DNA of 64,000 nt, taken from the NCBI RefSeq assembly GCF_963855985.1, contig NC_087093.1:15515001-15579000 (forward strand), in the 5' to 3' direction. Made by a program: the position numbers and the translations under genes. The notes beneath the pieces were generated by a model. That model saw nothing but the letters and a program-made list of their open reading frames with translations. It made no database searches and was not told the origin of the DNA. The stretch's first letter is position 1; every line of letters starts with the position of its first letter. This DNA is from Ostrinia nubilalis. Taxonomy: Eukaryota; Arthropoda; Insecta; Lepidoptera; Crambidae. Below are positions 21,401-33,400 of this stretch, one piece after another.

Positions 21401-24400
21401 ACAATCTTTTACAAGATTAACCTCGGAAGTGCGGCGCAGCGTGGGACGTCCACCCACAAGGTGGACTGATGAACTCATAAGGGTAGCAGGAAGGCGTTGG
21501 ATGCAGGCCGCTTCAACCGGTCAACATGGAAAACATTGGAGGAAGCCTATGTTCAGCAACGTCCCGTGGCAAATGATGATGATGATGATTAACCTCGGAT
21601 AATTGATCTTGATAGTGTTGGGAGGCTCCGGGACAACGTGTCCGTTGTCCAGCACGTCGGCACCGTTGCAGAGGACGTTGACCAGCTGGCACTGTGGACA
21701 ATCGTACGTCATCGTCGCCTCCGCCGGCTCGCCCACGGCAAACGATGTGACCACGTGCGTCGATTTGAGGTCTGGAACGGTTTGATATTTGTTTTTACAA
21801 CGATTCATACAAATATACAGTTCAAATATATCATAGATTTACATTCATTTGTACAGTAGGGTAACTTGTGCGACCTAAGACTGTCAGAATGAGACCGGAT
21901 AACCCTGTATGGAACTAATAGGATGGAGAGACACGTAACCTTAGGATTTTTAGGCTGGGTTGCACCATCTTACTTTAACTTTGACAAAAGTTAATTTGTC
22001 AGACTCCATACAAAAAGTACCGGTTATTGTCATTGTTACGGTTAAAATAAGGTGGTGCAACTCAGCCTTAGAAAATATAGTTTTAAACTATCATTGGTCA
22101 GTATTATCAAAATAATAACGGTAAATGAATGACTTTTCCAAGAATCTTTAAGTCATACCACAGGTCATACTTACGGTTTACTAAAATCAAAAAGATTATT
22201 ATTTTAAAAGTCTGTTTAACTATGTGTTAGACTATACATTCGACTCGACTCTACCATGTTCCAAAATGCCGTAGGCTTTTGGTTTATTTTATATCAAATT
22301 TCGTTTGTTTCAGCCAAATGACGTCCACTGCTGGACAAAGGCCTCCCCCAAGTATTTCCACAACGAACCGGTCCTGCGCTGCCCGCATCCAGGCAGGCAC
22401 TTCCCGCGACCTTCACCAGATGGTATATCGTAGATAAGATATATTATCAAACTTATGTACAATCTATTGTATGGTAGAACTACGATCTCTTTTAAAAAGT
22501 AGTGGTGCCATACTTACGGACATCTAAAAACAACATAGCATGATTCAGTATATTAAAAACAATTTTAAAATCATCTAGAAAATTCACAGGTTAATTTAGT
22601 ATAACTAATATTACAAATATTATTGGTTATAGTTATACTACACCATACTACACTTACCTCTCTCTGTAAGCAAACAACTTGAAAAATACTTCGTTCATAA
22701 AAATAAAAATATTTATAAAAAAATTGCTTCTATTTATTGTTGATAACAATAAACCAGTAAAATCTTCTTGGGATTTTCTATTGCAAAACAAATGAAATGT
22801 GCCTACTTAAATGGATAACCGTGTAGAGTTTGATTCATTGGAATTAAATAAATAAGAAAATTTTAAGTCTCGTACCTGCCTCTGAAAATATAAAAATAAC
22901 CGTTTAATCATACACAATCCAAATCCATACTAATTGTGAAAAATAGTATACAATACTGAGCAATAATACGAAACTATCAGATTTTAAAGAAAGGTGATGT
23001 TATTTAAAATAACACAACAAATAAATTATTTTGTACATTATGTAGATAAGTTTTGTTAATACTTACGATGTACTTGCATGATTCTTATTTTTTCCTCTAC
23101 GCCTTCAGGGCTGTCTACGATCGCGAAGTAATGCCCAAAACTCTTCTTTGACATAAGTCCCAGGTTTATTTCGATAGTGCCTGCCCTAAAATCATAGTCA
23201 TATTTATACATATTAATCATAATAATAATCATAATCATTTATTTGCAAATAAAAATGGTATAAGTATAAAGATGTTAGGTACAGACAGTGAGAACGATAC
23301 ATCTTTAGCTAAAATTATTAGCATGCAAAAGTTAAATTAGAAACACCACAATATTAGCGACGATTCTAAAGAAGAACAAAACTACAGCAAGTCAAAGAAC
23401 TCTTTTAAATCGTAAACTTTTAATATATACTATCTATTCAAGCTAACTTTTGATACGGATTTGCTCGCTTTCCCTCACTTCCCGACTGGACAGCGTCAGG
23501 AATGTTGGCCAAATCCTCAATTTGTCTCGGGCAAATTGGAGAGTCGTGTTCCTGCAGCGGAGAATAACTGACGGACTGACAATGACAATACCTCGGGACT
23601 TATCTCGAGTATCAATACGTAACGAACAAAAATCATCGATATATTTTTTTCAGCCACTGGTTTTTCCTTTTTCTTTGGTTGGGGGTCCCCTACGTAGTTT
23701 CGAATGCCGCTGCCGCAACCAAGACCCGGTTTCCATCAAAGTAGCAGGGCTACTCCGATACGCTGTTTACGTGGTTTCGGTTCTATCTGTCACCGTCGCT
23801 CATCCTGGCATCTCGCTTTGCATGAGAGGGATGACAACATTTTGAGACTTCAGATAACGTTTTTCGGAGTAACCCCTCAGAGCGGAGAAGTGTCGAGCCG
23901 TCATACGTTTCTAAATAATTTGGCAACGGCGGCGGCGCGGAAGGGAGAAGAGAAGTGGAATTAATGAAATATTTTACCCTCTGCGGGACTATTCCCACCT
24001 CTCGTTCCCACCACTGCAACTCCTGTGTAGCCAGGATCTACAGCTTAACCGCCATAAAAACCCAACCAATCAAGGTCAAGTTTGTCCCAGGGAAAGTTGA
24101 ACTGTCCAATGACCCGCAACGAAATTAATCAGAAGAACATCGGAGGAGTTCGAAATTAAGGTTCGACTTCCCTCCATAGCAAAGCGGATGACAGGTGACA
24201 AACAAAGGTTTAATACCTTAAGAAAAGATTATGCACCACGGACAATAAATATCAAGGGGGCCTACTATCTTTATGAGCAGGCAGGCAAGCATACTTTACC
24301 CTCTGTCATCATGTTTAATCTTGCACACGGTAGGATGTAGGTTGTAGACCTGCCACGTCTTAGCGCGCACTCTCACATGTTTGACGCGGTGGCCTTTCCC

Positions 24401-27400
24401 TTGGAACGAGATGGTATGGACAGCCCCTATCTGTCCTAACGCCAGGTTTAGAGAAATTTCGTGAACTACCAGATCTGTTCGGTCTGAAACGCACAAATAT
24501 AAATTTTTGTTGATCGCAATACTTACCTACGCATGTTACTGATTCTGAGTCGCAAAAAATTTTGATACTGAGGGCTTAGTGTGAGTTTACATGAGCGCGT
24601 TTAAAATTATATGAAAATTTTAGTTCTTGAAAGTTACCGCTAGGGGCGCTGAACAATTCGTCATACATTTAATGTCATTTTTTTACGCACTCACTAGTGA
24701 ACGCGTAAAAAAATGTAGTATATTACGAGTATAGTGATTGCGAATGAATTAATGAATACTAAAACCACAATAGTTTTAGTATCCTCTTATCGGACTGAAT
24801 TTACTAAATTAATTGAGCCTTCCAGATAAAACAATCATTCTTCTTTGTGATATATTTTTTTAATTTCTTTGTAAGTACTTAAATATATATAAATTATGCT
24901 AGAGATACTTACTGATCGTAAGAAAATGGTATTTATTGTAGTTTTCACGTTGTATAATTGAATAAGAGCTGTCTCCTGAATGACGCAAAAGTAATTCTGT
25001 ATAATAATACGGGTCTTTGTAATACCATCTATCCGATTCATATGTACCATGATTCTAAAAAAGGCCAAGGTTATAATTATGGAGGTTGTATGATCCACAA
25101 AAGTATTAAGTAATAAAGCCCGGTCTGTGAGCACGTAGAATTTTGTCCAATGACCCCAAGCTACCCATCCTTATCGCTCGCGCGTGATTATATTGCTGTC
25201 GCGACTGTGCGACGGGCGCCCGCAGTGAGTGTGCGAGCGAAAAAACATTTGTATGAAAAAATCTAAACCGCGTAAGATAGATGAAGGGGGTAAAACGGGA
25301 TCCACGCGTACGAAGTCGCGGGCGGCCGTTAGTCATGAATAATATTAACTACTTATTTACCTCTCAGTGTCTTCAGACAACTTAAAAAAGTACATTCTGT
25401 GTTTTTATTATTATTTAGGCAGTTAAATACTGCACAGTATTTAGTACACCATTATCTTTATTTTTTTCCATCATACACAAGAATACGCGTGCGTGTCAAT
25501 GCTCGCTCGTATGTGAGGCCTTGTCGAATAGTATCCTGTAGGGGGCCATCGTGCGTGTTTTGTTTTCGATGTAAACTCGCGGAGATGAACAGGCCTGGTA
25601 ATACCTACACTTAAGTATTGTCTGGATTTATGTTGTCGGCCTCGGCCGTCATGTTCGGCCATTGTCGTATTGACTACTATGCTGAGAGGTTCCCAGTTCG
25701 ATTCCCGGTCGGGCAGAAATTGTAATGATGAATTTTAATTTCTGTGACGAGTCTGGGTGTTTCTATGTATATATATATATATATACACTACTTATATGTA
25801 CTTATAAGTATAAGTAGTATATCTTTTAAGCTAGCTCCCATAACACAAGCATAATACCTATATGTTGCATACTTTGAGACTAGCTGGCGCTGTGTGAAAT
25901 TGTCCAAAGATTTATTTATTTAAGTAGCACAAGAAGCACAAAAAGGCTTACAGCGGCCGCTATACGGTTTACCTGGATACTGAAAGCTGTACAAGGATGC
26001 TGTATAGTGGAGTTAACAGCGCTATTTTAGCCCCTATAACTTTTAAATAAATAAATAAATATCCTTGGACATTTTACACTGCGTTCTAGTCCCAAACTAA
26101 GCAAAGCTTGTACTATGGGTACTAGACAACGGATATAAACATACTTAAATACTTTTTTTTTGTAAATAGGTACATACTTATTATAAAAAATCTTTTTGTA
26201 TGAAATATCTAAACCGCTTAAGTTAGACGCTTTAGATGGTTCTGCTTTTTAATTATTCGGGATATTAAAGTGATTTATATTATGCCTAAAGATGATTCTG
26301 CCTTACAAAATTATTAGTTTTGAATGTACCTATGCCAAATGAGTGTTATGCTTAACGATTTTCCGCGTAAAGAAGATGATTCCATCCGTTGTTATGCATA
26401 GTGAAATTATGATTTAAAAAGTTCTGCGAAAAAGGGTAGAACCCTTAAAATGCTACCTGGCCTGTAAAACTTGATCCTCTTTTCCAAAAACACTCTATCC
26501 AAAATGATTCATTTTTTACACGGGCCCCTTTTATCCTTCGAGGGCTTGCTCGATATGATTCTGTGTCTCGGTGCACGAATTCGTCATTGAAGTCATCTAA
26601 AATAAAAATGAAAATCATAGTGCCTTACTTATTAAAAAAGTTAAACGCACGATTAACACTGGTTTAAAAACAACATAACCCTCTTTCTTGCGCAGTGTGG
26701 TTATGACCTTTCCTTAATAAAAACTACTACTTTTAACTAATTTTGAATTCTTAACAAAAAAAACCTTGGTTTTGGCTTTTCATTTTTGCTATGTGCCAAA
26801 ATAATTAGATATTCATCTGTTAAATCTAAATTATAAATGAATTTCTACATACAACGTGTCTTCGTGATTATATTAATGAAATTTCACTTACCCGCAGTAG
26901 CTAATGGTGTATTATTATAAATTATAATAAGTAAGCTAAAGTAAAAAAGTTAGTGCGTTTTGCCAATCAATTAACTTTCAAACTATACATAAAATTAATA
27001 CTTACAGCCGTCGGGGTCTGAAAAAATTAACAATGTGAAATATATAGTTATTGCATTGCCTTTAAAAAAACATTTATGTTTATATTATGTGTTTTTAGAA
27101 GGCAAGGACAAGGGCCTGAAAAATTGTATAAAAGAAGTCTGCTGTTAATTGGAAATGGTTGCTTACCAGGGTCATCTGCAAGCGTATTAAATATGAAAAA
27201 AATACACGAATTTAATGTATATTTATTATCTTTATATTTTTTGAATGAAAGTACTTACTTGGAATGGTTTCTGTGAAAATGGTAAGAATGGCATAACAAT
27301 ACAATTATTTTATTTTAAATTGGTAAGTAATTTTGATTTATTTACTTGTAGGTATACCTTAACTAACTTTAACAAAAAAAAAACAGAAATAAAAATGGGA

Positions 27401-30400
27401 TCATAACATAACAATTTATATCCCAAACAAAAAACATTTTAAAATATTTTTTCAACAAGATAAAAATGTAATTAGTATTAATTTAAATAATTAATTAGTA
27501 ATCAAGAATACATACCATCTCCTAAAATAATAATTTAACTATTGAAACTAAGATTCAATTATTGAATTGGATGTGAGTAGGTACCATTGAATCGGGCCTA
27601 ATTCTTAGGCTGAGTTGCACCATCATATTTTAACCGTGACTATAACGATAACCGGTGTTTTATACAGGGTGTTAGGTAAATGGGTATATGAGCCGACATT
27701 AGCCCATGTTAACATGGGCATATAAATGGAATGGTGAAGTCAGAAAATTGATATCTTCATTTTAATTATTTTAATTTTCAAATCGGATTTCATAAAATTT
27801 ATTTTGTCTGATCTACTCTCAAACTCAGAATATTGGTCAGAATAAAATACTTACTTTCATATGCTAGCAATGGCGAAATTAAAGCCATGTTAGTAATTTC
27901 AGTATTATATTGGATGCATTTTATTTAAAAAAAATGTATTATGACTCAATTAATGTACTTACCTTCATCATCTAATAAAAAAGTGAAAAAATTGAATATT
28001 TATCATAGCATAGGAAAAATAAGTTAAATCAATGATAGTGCGTTATCACACTTGCCTTCCTCTGAAATTTAATAAACGTTCTTTTAATATACGAGTATGA
28101 TATTACTATGGCCAAGTATTATCTATGTTTTTCTTTGTAATATCGTCAGTTGCAGGTTCACTTGGGGTAACTGACAAAATACAGTTTTTCAGTAGAGCCG
28201 TTTAAAGTTTTTTTTCGTCTTGAATCGGACATAACTTTTTTACTATTTAACCTTTTTTGGATCTGTTTTTACAGAAATACTTAGAATTCTACGCGGTTTT
28301 GGATTAAATAAAAAGAATTATCTAATATGTCTTAGTTAAGGAAATATATTGCAGTTACACCAATGTATTTTTGTACTTTTGACAGTTACACTAATTTTAC
28401 ACCATACTTTTGGAAAAAACATAGGTCAAATTGGTGTAAGTACTGCCCAAATTAAAATAATTTGATGTATTTGCTGGGTTTTGTTTACTTAGTTGCTGTA
28501 TAATTTATGTAAAAGTATTAAAAAATAAGAGAATTCATGAAAAAAATAACATTTTGTCGTTTTTTCTATTATTTTTTTAATTTTATTAGAAGTAACTTTT
28601 ATTTTATTCATTAAAAAATGTTAAAAAAGCCATGAAAATCAAGAAAATATGTGTATTTAATTTTTTTAAGACAGAAATATTGAAATAACTAAAGTATTAC
28701 TGTGAAACTAAGTAATTTCAATATTTTTTTAAGATTTGACTTACCAATACCGTATTTAGCTCTTAAACTGAAAACAAAATGGATTTAATTTCCCACCTCT
28801 TTATAGCAATGTTGAATTAAGGTAATGACTACTACAACAGTAAAAGTAACAGAGTAACAACAGGTTAATGTTAGCAACGCGCAGTGACGCCTAGTTGGCT
28901 GGATAGTTGCTCAATTTCAATATTTTTTTTTTGTTGAGCTAACTTTAACTTCTTTAACTGATACTGCTGGTATAATAATAATGTAATATGCCTTAAAACT
29001 TTCTAAATTCCTATTTTATTTCATGTTATAAACCTTAGCAAATCAGTGTAATTGCAAAGTTTTGTAGCAAAATTTTTACATTATTACAGATACACCAATT
29101 CAACCTGGTAAAATTATTACAATGTCAGTTACACCAAAATTGTGAAGGAAATCTGAAAAGTTCACACCTGAAAATGTCCGTGTAATTGTAATTTTTTTAA
29201 AGCTAGAATTTTTTTACGTATACCATTCGAAAGAGCAGAAAAAACTAAGAAAAACTGTATATTTAACTCAAAAACCGTATTTTGTCAGTTACCCCAAGTG
29301 AACCTGCAACTGACGATATGTCGCCCAGTTTTTATTATTTACCGTAATCATCTGAAAACAAAAGTACAATGCCATAAATTAACTGAAAATCATTAACCTA
29401 GAGCACGTCATTTTAATCAACTTGTTGATTTTAATTTTGCGTTAGGTATAAAGTTAACTTGTTAATTGTTTTCAAGATCGAAAGGCGATACGGTGTTGAT
29501 CCCTTTCGGGGTTGATAATGTGCCGGACGTCCACCTACAAGGTGGACCGACGACATCGTAAAGGTAGCAGGGAAGCGCTGGACGCAGGCCGCTACCAATC
29601 GATCAACGTGGAAAGCATTGGAGGAGGCCTATGTTCAGCAGTGGACGTCCTATGGCTGAAATGATGATGATGATGAATGTGCTGTGACCTCTATTCAAAT
29701 AAATATTTGACACTGGAATGGTAAAGGTCGCGGGAAGAGCCTGGATGCGGGCAGCGCAGGACCGTGCATTGTGGAAAACCTTGGAGGAGGCCTTTGTCCA
29801 GCAGTGGACGTCATTTGGCTGAAACGAACGAACGAACGAACTGGAATGTCAGACTCACGCCACAGTTCATTGGCCGGGAGGGCCTGGTCGGCGGAGGGCA
29901 GGCTGAAGATGTAGCCCACTTGGCAGGGGTTCCAGTGGTCACACACCTCGTGATCCGGGTCCAAATCGTTCACGAACTTGTAAGTCTGTTTAATGACAAA
30001 TATAGATAACATTCGTGAACGTGGGCCTCCACTAAGCATACGTGAATCTGAAAACCAGTGATGACGTATGCTTAGTGGAGGCCCATGCCATCGCAATAAT
30101 ATTAGACTTATATATATTTTTTATTTTCTTTCATAATTAAATAATAACAGTGCCACATCGAGTTGAAATGGCGCGCTTGAGTGATTTTTACTCAAAAGTG
30201 ACGTCACGCGACATTTCAACTATTGAGTTTATAATAGGTACTTACATATTATGTGTATATGTGTATAAATTAAAAAATATGTGTCCATATTTTTTTAATT
30301 ATATGCCTGACGGACTAAATAGAATTTCGATTTCATTACCCAGTCATCATCCCTATTGCGACAGGGTGGGTGGTATTGGTAAGTTACTGCTCAGGTCATA

Positions 30401-33400
30401 ATTCTTCTTTTTTCATCTTTTAATGTACCTACCTATTTGTATTATGTACCTTGTCTGGGTAGTACCGGTACTGCACTACCACGTCTTCGGTCTCCTCAAG
30501 TGCGCACTTCTTGTAGGTGTAGTTGAGCGACGTGCGCTCAGAAGGCGCGCACCCGATCACTGTGCTGCCGTTCTTCGGCAGGTCCGGCCCTTCCACCTTG
30601 TGGCCTAGATTTTAGAATAATTAACTAACAGTAACACATTTCTTCTTCTTTTTTTGTTTTAGGTCAATGGCATTTATTTTTAATGCGATCAATTTTGATC
30701 TCTACCATTTGGTAGATCTCTAGCACAGCTCTTTGGAACTTACATTTGTATTTAAAACTATTATGTTGCATTTTTTACGATATAAGTAATTGAATGCTAA
30801 TCAGAGTATAGAAGAAAACGAAATAATTAAATATAATCTATAGGCTGTAATTATTAAAAAAAGAACATCTAAAAGCACAGTCCTAGGGTTTGAAACGGGA
30901 CTATTGCTTAAGTATCTGCGCGTACAGGTATTGAGTGAACATTCAGGCTTACGATTGCAAAAGAAGAACTTATTCCGAGCGACATAGACGTCCTTATCCT
31001 CTGCGCTCAGACAGGAGTCGTACATGATCGGGGAGGGCTCCACGTCGTTCTCGCACATCATGATCCCTGATCCGTCAGGTTCTATTATGGCGCGGTTCGA
31101 TGGGCAGCGGTACATCAAACCTGAAATCGGAGGTAAAACGTAGATCGGTAGATAATCATGATTCAAAGACTTACCTAATAATGTAGGATAGAACAACGCG
31201 CACGCGTAGACAAACCATGTTGACCTGGTGGCATCTTGAAACCTGCTTATGGGTATACTGTCTCATTGGAATCCATGTTAAATTAATAGAACTAAAACAC
31301 CTGAGTATGTTGTTATATTGTTCGAGTTAAAATTGGCACAAATAAACTTCTTAAAAAGGTTATATTCATCATCATCATCATCATCATCATCTCAGCCATA
31401 GGACGTCTACTGCTGAACATAGGCCTCCCCCAATGCTTTCTATATTGCCTGGTTGGTAGCGGCCTGCGTCCAGCGCCTTCCTGCTACCTTTACGATGTCG
31501 TCTATCCACCTTTTATGGGTGGACGTTCCATGCTGCGTTTTCCGGTACGCGGCCTCCACTCCATAATCTGCTGACTCATTGGCCGTCAGTTTATTTATGT
31601 GTAAAAAGGTTAGAAGAAAAAGACCCTATTAAGTCTTTTACATACCTCTTCTGATCAGAAGCGGGTGCTTGTTCCTGACCTCTGCCACCGTGACGCCCTT
31701 CTCCCCGTTCTGGATGGCGGTCATGATGCGCCGGAACAGCGTGGTGCGACGCTCCTGCTCAGCGATGATGTACGGCAGGAGCTCCTCCGATAGCACGTCC
31801 ACCTTCTTCTTTGATTCCGCGTTCATCTGCAAGGCAGACCTCTTATGGCGGTTGCAGACCCACAGCTAACCTAAGTTAGTTTAGCTTAGCTCGCTGTTTT
31901 CCATAGTGTTTGCATAGTTTCCAACTTTCCAGTCTGCACACAACTATGGAAAACTATGTCAACTATGCGAGCTAAGCTCTACTAACTTACACCCGTAGTC
32001 ACAAACATTACTATGAGGTCTTACTGTGCGCGTGGACGCACAGGGTGACACGCGCACCAATCACAGAGCTCTATTCAAAACTGTGCGTTCGATCTGCTGC
32101 CTCATTTAAGCAAGCATCGTTTGTGAATACGGGCGTAAGTTATTTAGCTTAGTTCGCTGTTTTTATTTTTTATTTATTTAATAGGACAACCAACAAGACA
32201 TACACTAGAAGACAATCAATATTTACAACGTATTTAAACGTGTTTTTCATAGTGTTTGCATAGATTGCAGTCTGTACACAACTATGGAAAACTGTGTCAA
32301 CTATGCGAGCTAAAACTCAACTAACTTAATTTAACTCTTGGTTTGCAATCGGCCATTCCTATTCTGTTCTTATTCAGTTCTGCCTAATCAACTCTACCGC
32401 CTTGGGACTAACTTGACTCACTGGGTGCGTTTTCATTGGCGGTGATGGGAACGAGAGGCGGGAATTTTTTACTTATGCAAGTGACTCTATGGTTTAATGA
32501 CAAATAATACCCTATGGATTTCATGAGACATTAATCTTTAATTTAAGTTGAAGTTATTTCAAGTTCATTTATTTAAAACTCTACTTACTCGATCTGCATC
32601 TTCGTTGAATTTTATTCCAGTTCCGTCCTAAAATGGAATAAAAGGATTATTATAGGTATTAAAATATTTTTTCCGCAAAATATTCTTCTACTGTATTACT
32701 TAGGTACTAGCTGAGCCCGCGACTTCATACGTGTGAAAATAGTCTGGGTAATATTATAATATGTATATGCTAAAGCCTTCCTCGATAAATGGGCTATTCA
32801 ACACTATTCCTGTTCTTGAAATTAGCGCGCGTTCAAGCAAAAAACTTCAGTTTTATAATATTAGTAAGTAGATTCATTGTTACTCCCTAAAACTATTGGT
32901 TTCGTTACCCGCCGTAGATTATGTAAATGTTTTAAGGAGTGAAGATTACATTGTTTTATCTAGTTAGTAGTTTAGGTAGTTAGTATAAACTAAAGTTAGG
33001 TGTGAAACTAAAGTTTAGCCAGTTAAACTTTGCGATTTCAGTGGAGCCTTGGGGCTTGAATGGTAAAAGTTGCTTATTAACAAGAAATTTTTTCAAATTC
33101 TCTTGACGATAAAAATCTATACGAGTAGGTATTATAAATGGTGGATACTGAGTTCGTAAGAAATTATTGAAAGGAAAGATGGCTGACTAAAACTTTCTAG
33201 CGTTTCGTGGGTTGGATTACCACCTTAGGCCATTCACTATAATTATGTTGGCGGCGTGCTCAGATGCCCCCAATGTGCGAGGAGGTTTGCTGCAAAGATC
33301 GGCTTCGTAAGCCATCTTCGGGCGCACCAGCACCGCCAAGACAGAGGCGTCGAAGTGTACGCCATGGCCGCAATCGGTAGGATGAATTTTCATCATCAAT

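Larger units (their letters stand above)
26892..29351 (-). other. Micro-exon group 1: ten exons of 6-15 nt
   Basis: In transcript order: ATGATTACG (29351-29343), CTAAATACGGTATTG (28759-28745, weaker), AGGAAG (28061-28056, GC donor GCAAGT), ATGATGAAG (27971-27963), CATATGAAA (27863-27855), GAGATG (27521-27516), AAACCATTCCAA (27270-27259), ACCCCGACGGCT... at 27017-27006 after ATGACCCTG (27175-27167), and CTACTGCGG (26900-26892). Donors are GTAAGT in most, GTAAAT, GTATGT or GTAAGC in others. Most acceptors follow T-rich tracts ending CAG or TAG. Lengths are all multiples of three and all read in phase 1, fitting between exon 29985-29859 and exon 24483-24300. They would add about 32 residues rich in Asp, Glu, Gly, Pro and Tyr. 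Confidence 0.7.

Noticed and set aside
23450..23845. 131-codon open frame on plus
   Set aside because: Overlaps repeat-like sequence, no motif, and lies in an intron of a minus-strand gene.
24527..24544. 18-nt micro-exon candidate AATCAGTAACATGCGTAG with GTAAGT donor
   Set aside because: The intron left before the exon at 24483 would be 43 nt, too short for normal insect splicing.
25360..25380. Possible 10- or 20-nt micro-exon before GTAAAT at about 25361
   Set aside because: Neither length keeps the frame; the 20-nt form contains TGA in phase.
26522..26596. 75-nt frame-keeping segment after a good acceptor (TTTTATTTTAG|ATGACTTC), possible extra exon in group 1
   Set aside because: It fits phase 1 and has no stop, but the donor C|GTGTAA is poor and the size differs from the micro-exons. 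Needs transcript evidence.
26734..26739. 6-nt candidate TTAAAA near 26735
   Set aside because: Donor GTAGTA and acceptor are both weak; likely chance in AT-rich sequence.
29695..30096. 133-codon minus frame running through the exon at 29985-29859 and the LINE tip
   Set aside because: Only the exon part is homologous to the gene; the rest is read-through into the inserted LINE and upstream intron.
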